From NCBI GenBank assembly GCA_006386115.1, contig VFIW01000016.1:399977-463976 (forward strand): a stretch of DNA of 64,000 nt, written 5' to 3'. This stretch comes from Globisporangium splendens. Its lineage: Eukaryota; Oomycota; Peronosporomycetes; Pythiales; Pythiaceae. Positions 51,925-61,100 of this stretch are shown piece after piece (the stretch's first letter is position 1; each line of letters begins with the position of its first letter). The translations under genes were made by a program, and so were the position numbers. A model generated the notes under the pieces. That model had not been told where the DNA came from. It ran no database searches and worked only from the letters and a program-made list of their open reading frames with translations.

Positions 51925-52788
51925 TTACACAGCAGACATGGTCGCAGCCTCAGCGCGCTTGGCTTCGTCAAGTTGAGCATCGCGAGCGTTGCGCTTGCGC
52001 TCCAAGAAGGCGTGCCACACTTCCCGGCCACCCTTCTTCTGGTACCAGAAGATAAGGCCAAGAGTGATCAGGAGACACACTGCAGCCAGCAGGTAGCCGA
52101 ACACTTGCACGACCGTACTCGACGCAGTGCACATGTACACCAGACCTAGCAGCACGCCTGGAGCGATCAAGAAGAGCACGAGCAAGAAGAGCACCGCCGA
52201 GAACGACCACGACGCGCTGAAGAACGCCAAGGAGCGAGCCCAGCCCAAGATTGGCTTGCGCGTAATTGGGATCGGGTAGAACAACAGGATGCCGAACACG
52301 TTGAACCAAAAGTGCACCAACGCGATCGCGACGGCGTCAGCTTTACCCGTCACGAGCGACGCCAACAGAGCCGTACCAGTTGTACCCAAGTTGGCTCCGA
52401 TCACCAATGGGTACACTTGTTCGAGCGTGATCACGCCAAGACCGGCGAGCGGAGTCAAAGTGGAGGTCACGACGGTCGACGAGTGCACGCAGAAAGTGAT
52501 CAACGTGCCGACAAAGATGTTCACGTATCCGTTGTAGTTGAGCAGACGAGCCACGATCTTCTTCGTTGGACCCAAGAAGACCTTCGCCAGCATCTTCACC
52601 AGACCCAGAAGCGAGCACACCAAAATCACGAAACCAATGCACACGACGATAGCACCGATGCTGCCGTCACTCATGCTCGAGCCTTCGAAGGCACCCTTGG
52701 TCACGAATGACTGGCCGTGAACGCAAGTGGCTTCACCAGTGGCGATCTTGTAAATGGCCGACTTGTTCACAACAAGGAGATTCTCCAT
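51925..52788 (-). CDS. C-terminal half of a disrupted Na+/phosphate symporter
   Basis: 287 codons from an ATG that belongs to the inserted DNA. The reading then enters symporter sequence at NLLVVNKSAIYKIATGE and continues through repeat 2 (FVGTLITFCVHSSTVVTSTL, YPLVIGANLGTTGTALLASL) to the C-terminal tail (FLERKRNARDAQLDEAKRAE). It lacks repeat 1, which lies in the other half at 53585-54388. Alone it could not form the two-repeat transport core. Either this is the 3' end of a pseudogene, or it is the downstream exon of a gene in which the insertion is spliced out. Coding sequence on this side is otherwise undamaged, so the insertion is recent or the protein is still made. Confidence 0.75.
   Translation of the reverse strand: MENLLVVNKSAIYKIATGEATCVHGQSFVTKGAFEGSSMSDGSIGAIVVCIGFVILVCSLLGLVKMLAKVFLGPTKKIVARLLNYNGYVNIFVGTLITFCVHSSTVVTSTLTPLAGLGVITLEQVYPLVIGANLGTTGTALLASLVTGKADAVAIALVHFWFNVFGILLFYPIPITRKPILGWARSLAFFSASWSFSAVLFLLVLFLIAPGVLLGLVYMCTASSTVVQVFGYLLAAVCLLITLGLIFWYQKKGGREVWHAFLERKRNARDAQLDEAKRAEAATMSAV
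52301..52489. repeat. 189-bp block identical to 48916-49104
   Basis: Partner of the conversion tract in the intact symporter gene. The neighbouring bases diverge at once on both sides. Confidence 0.8.
52767..52779. repeat. Left copy of 13-bp target-site duplication
   Basis: TCACAACAAGGAG, repeated at 53671-53683. Both copies sit at the same codon position of the symporter (KLLVV/NLLVV). Confidence 0.7.
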
Positions 52789-53000
52789 TTTTCCCAGTAG
52801 AGCTCAAGCGGTCCAGTTCCAGCCTCAGCGGTCCAGTTTGGACCGGCCCATCCCAGGGAGAGAATCCCTCCTTCTTGGAGGCCCTGGGGTGGTGAGGAAT
52901 GGAATGCACGATCACTATGAGCATGACTGCGGACCCTATGTCGTGGTTAATCCGCCATGAAGCACAACTGCGACGCCCACCAGGACGCCGCACTATTACC

Positions 53001-53376
53001 CGCTGTCTGCGGCCACCACACCGCGCAGCACAAGACCCCCCGCTGTCTGCGGCCACCACACCGCGCAGCACAAGACCCCCGCTGTCTGCGGCCACCACAC
53101 CGCGCAGCACAAGACCCCCGCTGTCTGCGGCACCAACCGCGCAGCACAAGACCCCCCGCTGTCTGCGGCCACCCCCACGCTGTCTGCGGCCACCATACCG
53201 AGCAGCACAAGACCCCCCGCTGTCTGCGGCCACCACACCGCGCAGCACAAGACCCCCCGCTGTCTGCGGCCACCACACCGAGCAGCACAAGACCCCCCGC
53301 TGTCTGCGGCCACCACACCGCGCAGCACAAGACCCCCCGCTGTCTGCGGCCACCATACCGCGCAGCACAAGACCCC
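53001..53376. repeat. 40-bp minisatellite, about nine full copies and one partial
   Basis: Units begin with CGCTGTCTGCGGCCACCACA and end in CAGCACAAGACCCCC. Unit starts are near 53001, 53041, 53080, 53119, 53157, 53218, 53258, 53298 and 53338, with a short extra fragment near 53177. Units vary by 1-2 bases in length and by single changes (ACCG against GCGC). Because 40 is not a multiple of 3, the repeats pass through all frames and create misleading Pro/Cys/His-rich or Gly-rich ORFs on both strands. Confidence 0.92.
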
Positions 53377-53381
53377 CGTAA

Positions 53382-53401
53382 CAGAGCCTACCGGCTCTGT
53401 G
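53382..53401. repeat. Perfect 8-bp hairpin next to the minisatellite
   Basis: ACAGAGCC and GGCTCTGT flank a TACC loop. It lies inside the insertion, directly after the last repeat unit, and may be a structural element of the mobile DNA. Confidence 0.7.
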
Positions 53402-53584
53402 AATCGAGACGTGATCAAAGCATCGAAGCGCGACGTTCACATGTGCAAGTGAGGCTGACAAAGCACAGCCAAAACTTACAACAACGAACAAAGCCATTTA
53501 CAAAATGGCACACGAAGAAACTACAAATGTCAGAAAAACTAGAAAATTACGAAAAACCTGGACGCAAGTGTGAGAATGCTTGTG

Positions 53585-54388
53585 TTACGGCAGGATATGA
53601 TAGCTGAGAACCCACCATTTCTCTTCCCCGGGAATCTTAAACACTAAGTTCAATAGATTCTTTATCATCATCACAACAAGGAGCTTCTCGGTCAAAGGGT
53701 TCACGATGACGTCAACTGGACTCTTGAATGCACCACTCTTCGTCTTCGCGTTCGACATCGACCTCGACAGCTCCTCCAACGGGTGGAACAGTACTTCAAT
53801 AGGGAACATCACAAACACAGACCAGATGTTGTACATATCGTGCACCGTCGCGGCAGCCATGGCGCGCTGGAAGCGAGCACGGTCGCCGACCTGGCCGAAC
53901 GCAACCATGATGCAGGTGACACAGGTGCCCACATTGGCACCCATGATCACGTACACACCTTGGCGGATAGTCATGCCGCCAGCGCCAACAAGCGCGACGA
54001 CGATCGACGTGACCGTGCCGGAGCTGTGCAAAAGAGCCGTCGCCACCGTACCAATCATCAAACCGGCCACGGGGTTGTCCGCAAAGTCGAACGCACCCTT
54101 CGTGCTACAGCCCAACGCGAGCGTGAAGCCATCACCGATGAGTTTCACGGCGACCATGAAGAAGTACAAGGACGCGAGCGACAGCACCGTGTAAAACACA
54201 CCCGAGCGGATCTTCTCCGCCGTGGTCTTCTTCTTGTACTCCTCCTCCTCTTCGCCCGCATCCTCGTCTTGGAGCATCGACTTGATGTCGCTCATACTTG
54301 CGCGGTCACCACGGGGCATTGGCGACCGAATCGTGTCATACGAACCCGCAGCGGTGGTCGGCGTCTCCGGCTTCACAGATAGTGGCAT
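53585..54388 (-). CDS. N-terminal half of a disrupted Na+/phosphate symporter
   Basis: 267 codons. Residues 1 to about 240 match the intact paralogue from KKKTTAEKIRSGVFYTVLSL onward, with repeat 1 intact (LMIGTVATALLHSSGTVTSI, GVYVIMGANVGTCVTCIMVA) and an acidic N-terminus (DEDAGEEEEEYKKK). After PLTEKLLVV the frame runs into inserted DNA and stops at 53585. The half protein keeps only one of the two inverted repeats. Its nucleotide sequence is close to the intact copy in this part (for example the DMYNIWSV region). The ATG at 54386-54388 is the first in frame. Whether it is an exon or a pseudogene fragment depends on splicing of the insertion. Confidence 0.75.
   Translation of the reverse strand: MPLSVKPETPTTAAGSYDTIRSPMPRGDRASMSDIKSMLQDEDAGEEEEEYKKKTTAEKIRSGVFYTVLSLASLYFFMVAVKLIGDGFTLALGCSTKGAFDFADNPVAGLMIGTVATALLHSSGTVTSIVVALVGAGGMTIRQGVYVIMGANVGTCVTCIMVAFGQVGDRARFQRAMAAATVHDMYNIWSVFVMFPIEVLFHPLEELSRSMSNAKTKSGAFKSPVDVIVNPLTEKLLVVMMIKNLLNLVFKIPGEEKWWVLSYHILP
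53671..53683. repeat. Right copy of 13-bp target-site duplication
   Basis: Second TCACAACAAGGAG, followed by symporter coding sequence (minus strand) of the N-terminal half. Confidence 0.7.
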
Positions 54389-56355
54389 CTTGGACAGAGA
54401 TTCTTTTCTTCGCCGAATGTGCGAAAGGAGATCTTCTTGAAGTGTCGCTTGAGCTGGAGGCCGTCAATGTGGAAGTGAGAGACAACGTGGCCCGAAAAAA
54501 AGAAGACCTCGAGGGGACAGCCGTGCAGGCACAGTGTATCAACACTGCAACTCGACGCTCGAATCGTTGGCTGATATCGGAGCTCCTCCTGTTGCTGGGA
54601 GCTGGCTACTGTACAACTAATTAATCCTCGGCATCGACTAAAGCACGGGCAGCAAGCATCAGATTCCCAAAGTGGCATGGGGCCAAGAGAAGCTTGGTCT
54701 TTGTATGGGACAATCGGGATCGAATCAGGAAGTGAATCTCCGAGATTCGAGGAGCAAGATAACAGCGAACAGATCGGCCGCAAAACAGGTGGATAGAGAC
54801 GATGGGGTTCAAAAAGTTGCATTGCGATTGATTAAGCCTTGAGAATCGGAGTCCAACGCGACTGTCTGCACTATGAACAAGAACTTATGGAAGGTGTAGT
54901 TCATTTGTCCGTGGATGCAGCAATATATTGCGAAATGATGGCATGCGTTGCAGCAACTTCAGATATGTTGTTGGCAAACCAGTAATATCATCGATTCTGC
55001 TAATAGGAGATATCTGTCTTCTTTGGCATGTCCACTTATAATAGTTTTGAGGGATTGGCACACAATGGCGCACTGTTTCTTGTGGTACAACTTGACTTGC
55101 AATGCTGTTGTCTCTTTTTCACTTTGCATTTATTTCATTCTTTGTATGTGTGCTATGAGTGCTGAATTCCTGCAATTCGTGTTCTGTGGCTCAACTAATT
55201 GACAACTAATTGACAACTGCAACCTCGACCAGTCGACTAATTAGTCTCCGGACTGTTTGTTGTTGAATGCGTTCAAGATTCTGAACCAGTGTGCATGGTA
55301 ATTAATCTGGCATGTTCTGACTGAGTCGCATCTGAGCTTGAATCTTAGCCATCGCTCGATAGCACAGAAAAAGAACCGATATGATCAAGCGAATCATCGG
55401 CTCTTTTTCTGCACCAGTTTGCGATGCGAAGGTTTATTGCACGTCGTGCCCGAACCTGAAAAGCAACAAACCTATTGCCCACCTACCCTTTCGCAACACC
55501 AGTCAAAACTAAAAACAGCCTGCAACTCCCTTTGAAAGAAAAAGTCAAAAGCGTTCCTTCAGAACTGCTCAGTGCGATTGTGTCGGCATGTCCAAGAAGA
55601 AACCTCTTCACCATCGCGTGCGCACGTTCGACGTCGCAATGCTCGACGGAGCTGCTGCGCGACTCACCACTACGTCGTGCTTGATACTGACTGCAGCGAT
55701 CTCATGGCAGCTTCTAAAAGACTACTGGAATGTGTGCTTGCAGTTGTCTGGTCACACATATTTTTACTTCAGTCCCTGTGATTCACATGTCACTGCGACG
55801 AGGAGTGAGTATTAGCACTCGAGGGTGAAGAAAAGAAAGTGGCGGTCGCTTTCCCTGGATTTTTGTGAAATGATGCATTGTTTTCGGATATCAAGTACCT
55901 CTGACGCGCCAGATTTTGTAGGCGAGATTAATGCCACCCTTCGCACAAATATGACATGATCCAACGTGAAATTCTGACCCCAATTGTAGGGTTGGCCCTA
56001 CTAACTGCGTTCGGTTAATCGGTTTCTTATCGGTGTGCGTAGTCGGTTAGTCGGTTCGTTGTGTCTTGGAAGCGTTGTCGTTGTTGTTTGGTAAAATGTG
56101 AAGTGAGCTTTATTGATCGGTGTGTTAGAGCTTTCCTTTTTCTTCTCCATTCGTTTGTCTCCTACACTCTCAACCACTCATATGCATGACTGGACAGTGT
56201 CCTACCTCTGGTACTATGTATCTGAATATGCACATAAAAATCCTATACAGTTGGGTCTGAATGCGTGTGATTACGTTGATCACACAGGTTTACGTTGGCG
56301 TGCCGACTGATCCTGTTGGCGTTTCTTGTATACGTCGGATCGGTCGGTGCCGCCC
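54389..56355. other. Intergenic region before the retrotransposon
   Basis: About 2 kb with no supported gene. An 11-bp direct repeat (AACTAATTGAC twice) lies near 55194-55215. The last bases before the LTR are CGCCC (56351-56355), the candidate target-site duplication. Confidence 0.45.
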
Positions 56356-57007
56356 TGTAATGGGCTATACCTAGCCATTACATGAAGATGGATCTGTTCT
56401 CAGATCTAGTGTGCCACACACCACCTTCACTGTGCATTGTGGAGAGACAAATAACAAAGGGATTACGGTACGACAGTCCCCACATGCACATGTGACGTCA
56501 TCCCATGACGTCACGAGCGCTCTCTGTGCTGATCAGTGCACAATGTTGTTCACATGTACTAATCAGTACAGAGTGATGACATCCATGTACTAATCAAGTA
56601 CTGAGTGATGGTTCCTACTTGGGAAACTGCACTGGTGATGAGACCAACGTGTGTCTGCCACCTAAAGTGAGTGGCTGTAGCCAATCACTTTGCAGGGAAT
56701 TTTCCACGGGACTTCAAGTTCAAGTTTCCAGGAGATCTCGTAGGTTCAACTTCAGTGTACCCAAGGTTTTATATATCATATTCATAGGTTTTATTGTGTA
56801 TGTTTAGGTTTTAGTTATAAAACGTGTAGGATCCCTTGGGGTTCATTTACAAGTAGCGACAGGAACCATAAGCATTTTAATTCAGTTGCAAATTTTCTCT
56901 CAAGCCCTCAAGTCGTCTTCTCTCCAGATTCTCTGTGAGAATTGCTTCCTCTGGCACAAGCGTGTGTGCCGTGTTTCGGGGACTGTTGTGAACAGCGCCC
57001 CATTACA
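56356..57007 (+). repeat. 5' LTR
   Basis: Begins TGTAATGG and ends ATTACA. The first 27 bases form an inverted repeat (TGTAATGG, 11-base loop, CCATTACA). Internal features are two TGACGTCA palindromes, a direct repeat CATGTACTAATCA (near 56551 and 56586), and a TATA-like TTTATATATCA near 56768. The first 400 or so bases are almost the same as the right LTR, while the last 200 differ markedly. Confidence 0.85.
56493..56513 (+). promoter_or_regulatory. Tandem TGACGTCA (CRE/ATF-type) sites in the 5' LTR
   Basis: Two perfect TGACGTCA octamers at 56493-56500 and 56506-56513, separated by TCCCA. This palindrome is the classical target of CREB/ATF-type bZIP proteins. The pair lies about 270 bases upstream of the TATA-like sequence, in the part of U3 where enhancers are expected. 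Confidence 0.7.
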
Positions 57008-57027
57008 CCTGGTAGCACTTCGAGCGG
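57008..57027 (+). other. Primer-binding-site region
   Basis: Directly after the LTR end comes CCTGGTAGCACTTCGAGCGG. TGGTAGCAC partly resembles the TGGTATCAGAGC site used by many Ty3/gypsy elements that prime with initiator tRNA-Met, but the match is incomplete, so the tRNA is uncertain. Confidence 0.4.
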
Positions 57028-57111
57028 TCCTTCCAGCGACCAAGTCAAGAAAGGTTTGACGAAGCGGCTTTGAGCACTTCGCGCATTCCTGTCCAAGACC
57101 TACTTCCGTCT

Positions 57112-58167
57112 ATGTCTGAGAACATGGAAGGAGTAGATGCGCCACTCGGTCCAGCAGTACCGGAAACTGTCGAGTTGACGAATGAGTATTTTCCTCATTT
57201 GTCTTCTTATGAGTGGTCGGCGCTGGAGCGGATGCGAAACGTCATCGGGGAGGCTGCTGTAATCAGCCTGCTACGATCGGCGTCTCCTGAAGACCAGAAG
57301 AACGCCGCGGTCAGTTTCATGCACCACGAGATTATTGAATCTCGAAAGCAGGTCGCAACCCCTGTTTCCTCATTTAGGACGGTGCCATTGAAGCTTGACG
57401 TCTCTCCGTATCGCGGCGGAGAGAACGAACCCCTCTCGCGATGGTTCGTCGAGTTGGATGCAGCCATCACTGCAAGACAACTGCGAGACCCTTCGCAGCG
57501 AGTGTTGTTCGCGATGTCCAACCTTGCGGGTCGTGCAAAGAGCTGGGCTTATGGGAAGCGTTTGTCGGATCCAAACTGCTTCTACAGCTACGAAGACTTC
57601 AAGGCAGAGCTCAAGGCAGCGTTTGAACCACCGCAGAGTGAGTTCCGTGCGCGCGCCGGGTTCCTCAAGCTTCGCCAAGGCCGTTTCGATCTGCATTCGT
57701 ATGCACAACGAGCGCGCTTCCTGGTATCAAGCATCGTGGACGAGCCGATTGACGTTCCGACGCAAGTTGTGACGTTCATGACGGGTCTGAACGATGGTCC
57801 GATTCGGAGCCAACTGTTCCGCGAGTATCCCAAGACGCTAGACGAAGCCATCAGCCGCGCGATGCAAGAAGAGTTCAGCATGAAGCAAGCCAAGTTCCAA
57901 GGGTCTACGTCGAGACCAATGCGGCAATCGAATGTTGCGCATGATGGTCCCGAGCCTATGGACATCTCGTACATTTCCACGCCTGGAAATGGACGTCCTC
58001 GCAACGATGGAAAATGTTTCCGTTGCGGGAAGCCGGGTCACTTCGCTCGGAACTGCAAAGTGTCTTTGCCGGGTCGGCAAACGACACAGGGTTCGCGCTC
58101 GAACAACTACGGTCGCGGCCGTGGGTTCGATCGTTCCCAACGTTCAAAAAACGGGAACGACCAGTAG
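57112..58167 (+). CDS. gag: Retrotransposon gag polyprotein
   Basis: 351 residues from the ATG at 57112. The central part is a retrotransposon gag domain (PLSRWFVELDAAITARQLRD, RAKSWAYGKRL, YEDFKAELKAAFEPPQSEFR, RAGFLKLRQGRFDLHSYAQR), which forms the particle shell. The C-terminal nucleocapsid has a CCHC zinc knuckle, CFRCGKPGHFARNC, followed by an Arg/Gly-rich tail that would bind RNA. The stop TAG at 58165-58167 lies inside the stem of the frameshift hairpin. The frame is open upstream to 57070, but only from a TTG codon. Confidence 0.92.
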   Translation: MSENMEGVDAPLGPAVPETVELTNEYFPHLSSYEWSALERMRNVIGEAAVISLLRSASPEDQKNAAVSFMHHEIIESRKQVATPVSSFRTVPLKLDVSPYRGGENEPLSRWFVELDAAITARQLRDPSQRVLFAMSNLAGRAKSWAYGKRLSDPNCFYSYEDFKAELKAAFEPPQSEFRARAGFLKLRQGRFDLHSYAQRARFLVSSIVDEPIDVPTQVVTFMTGLNDGPIRSQLFREYPKTLDEAISRAMQEEFSMKQAKFQGSTSRPMRQSNVAHDGPEPMDISYISTPGNGRPRNDGKCFRCGKPGHFARNCKVSLPGRQTTQGSRSNNYGRGRGFDRSQRSKNGNDQ

Positions 58168-61100
58168 GGGCGGGGCCTCCTACTGGCCCGGAAAAGAGGA
58201 CTGTGGATGTTGTGGAAACACAGGACTCTGGCCCCAATGTGCATGATGCACATGCAGTTTCCACGAGGGAGAACAGTGTCAGTCAAACGTCAAGTTTGAT
58301 CGTTCTCAAAGTTCATGTAGATGGTATTGCAACACCTCTGCGTGCTTTGGTTAACACTGGTGCGTCGAGCAATCTTGTTCGAAATGAAGTGATCGTCAGG
58401 CATGGTGTCTTCGTGCCTGATGCGAATGAAGACAATACGATGGTTATTCGGTTGGCCAACGGGTCAACTGTGAAGATGCCAAAGCGCGTGGTGCGCTTGG
58501 CAATCAAGTGTGAAGATTTCCGAGGTGAAGACGAGTTCATTTTACTCGACCTCGATGACAAGTTTGATCTGATTCTGGGAATGCCATGGTTGAAGCGTTT
58601 CCAACCTAGCATTGACTGGATGAAGATGAAGATCTCCGTTGACAAGTCACGTGATGTTGACTTGTGCTGCACAACAACGGACGAAGTGGTGTGGGTTTAC
58701 ACATCTGTGGAAGAGATCCCAGATGACCCTCGTGATATTGCGGTGTGCGATGGCCCCTCATGTTCACGAGCGGTACCCATCTTGAAGAAGACTACTGGAG
58801 GTGGAGCAGTCAGGCGCCAACAAAAGACTGTCTCCTTTGCCATCGACCCTAAGAGCGAGGCGATGTGCGTGGAAGAAACGAATGGGAAAAGAGCCGAAGA
58901 GCCATCCCGAGACAAGATGACCAAGAAAAAGAAGCAATTATCGTCAAGTGTTGCAAGCGCAACGTGTGCCCCTGATCAAGGCACAAGTCAAGATGACGAA
59001 GGAAGTGTCCAAGCAAGAGTCACTTCGAGTGAATACGTGAACGTATTGGTCTACAATGAAGATGGTGACAGCAACGTAATGCGTCACATTGAAGTCGAAA
59101 ATCCTCCAAGCTCAGTCGAAGAGTTGATTTCCTTGCCATCGATGAGCAAGAAGACGCTGAAGCGTAGCCTAGCGAAAGGCGAAATTTCGCAGGTCTGCAT
59201 GATCGTCGATGTTGACGATGCAGAAGACATCAACACAGTATCAGCAACGGAGGCTGAAGTGTTCGATGAGAAGACACGGAAGGAAAGGTTCGAGGAGCAG
59301 TCATGGGACGCTCTCAAGACGAACCCCGTGTATGAACTTGTCAAGGAATATGAGGACATATTCCCAGACAAGGTGCCGGACGAACTGCCATTCGATAGAG
59401 GCGTTCGTCATGAGATTGACATACTTCCTGGCACGAAGTACTGCATCACACGGCAGTGGCCGTTGCCAAGAGAACAAGTCGTTGCGATCGACGAGTTCTT
59501 TGCGCAACGTGCTAAGGCTGGGCATGTGCGAGAGAGCAAGTCTCCACATTGTAGCCCAACCTTCTGTGTGAAGAAGGCAACTGGTGGTTGGCGCATCGTC
59601 CACGCTTTCAACAAGCTGAACGACGCTACCATTCCAGCCCAGACTCCGGTTCCACGCAAGGATATGATCCTTGATGGAATGGTTGGCAGTACTGTCTTCA
59701 GTGCTATCGATCTGAAAGATGGGTTCTATCAGATTCGAATGCGCGAAGATGATGTTCCACTAACTGCAGTGAGTACCCCGAGTGGTATGCTGTGGGAATG
59801 GTTAGTGATGCCACAGGGTTTGAAGAACGCTCCTGCGACTTTCAATAGGATGGCCACGAATCTACTTCGTCCATTGAGAGGGTTTGCACCGAGTTACTTT
59901 GACGATATATTCGTTCATAGTAAAACCACGGGTGAAAAGTCTGACGTTGATGTTCATCTTGACCACCTCCGTCAAGTCTTTCAGGTCATGCGAGAGAACA
60001 AGCTCTACGCTAACCTGAAGAAGTGCATATTCTTTGCACCAGAGATCCCCGTTCTCGGTTGCTTTGTGGGAAAGCATGGCGTTCGAGTTGATCCGGAGAA
60101 GGTCAAAGCTATTGACGATTGGCCTGTGCCTCAGAACGTCAAACAGCTGAGACAATGGTTGGGTTTGGCCAACTACTTGCACAAGTACACGCGCAATTAT
60201 GCAGCGTTGGTGCAACCGCTCACACAGCTCCTGAAGAAGGACATTGAGTGGGAGTGGTCCAGTGACCACCAAGCAGCGTTTGCCGAAGTGAAGAGGAGTC
60301 TGCGAGAAGCTCCCGTGCTGGCAATTGCAAACCACGACAAGCCTTTTCATGTGGTTTGCGATGCAAGCGACTATGCCATCGGTTGCGCCTTGATGCAACA
60401 CGATGATGAGGGTCATGAGCGAGTTGTGTCGTATCAGTCACGACAACTCCGACCCGCAGAACGGAACTACCCAGTTCATGACAAAGAACTTCTGGCGATG
60501 AAGTATTCTTTGGTCAAGTTCCGTGTCTACCTGCTTGGAGAGGAGCGCTTTGCGATCTACACAGATCATGCGTCGCTGCGTACGGCAGTGAAGACTCCTC
60601 ATTTGTCGCAAAGAATGGCGAGATGGTTCTCCTTCTTTGCAGAGTACAACTTCGTTGTACACTACAAGCCAGGCAAGACGAACATCTTAGCCGATGCGCT
60701 TTCAAGACGTCCGGACTATGATCCGAAGACCAAGAGTGAAGACACGGACGGAGCGTGTCGACTCTGTGAAGATGTTCAAGCGATCGCAGCGCAAGCAACG
60801 ACTACAGTGCGAGAAGACATTGTCGAAGGGTACAAGTCTGACGAAACATGTCAGGACTTGTTGAAGTATTTCAAGGACCCTTCGGACAAAGCACTGCAGA
60901 GCTTGCCTGCTCGAACAAGGTCGCGAGTTCACCGCTTCCGAGTACACAATGGATTGTTGTACTACGCGGTTGAACAAGGGGATACAGCAAGGGTTGTTGT
61001 TCCCAACGACGAAGGTCTGCGTCATCGACTCTTGTATGAGTACCATGACAGTCCTTCTGGTGGCCATCTCGGACGTGAGAAAACGTTTCTCAGTCTTTCC

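Larger units (their letters stand above)
52780..53670. mobile_element. 891-bp insertion splitting the symporter gene
   Basis: This DNA has no counterpart in the intact paralogue and is flanked by the 13-bp direct repeat. It has no coding region that I recognise and no terminal inverted repeat. Inside are a duplicated AGCGGTCCAGTT motif (near 52808 and 52828), an inverted pair CCCAGGG/CCCTGGG (52854-52890), a 40-bp minisatellite (53001-53376), and a perfect 8-bp hairpin ACAGAGCC-TACC-GGCTCTGT just after the array (53382-53401). It is probably a non-autonomous mobile element of unknown class. Read on the minus strand, a GTGATG donor at one end and an AAATGGAG acceptor at the other would keep the symporter frame, adding five codons. 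Confidence 0.65.

Noticed and set aside
53001..53376. Possible CRISPR-like array
   Set aside because: Units are directly adjacent with no unique spacers and the genome is eukaryotic; it is a minisatellite.
52899..53607. Pro/Cys/His-rich and Gly-rich ORFs across the minisatellite
   Set aside because: The 40-bp unit shifts frame at each copy; these ORFs are by-products of the repeat.
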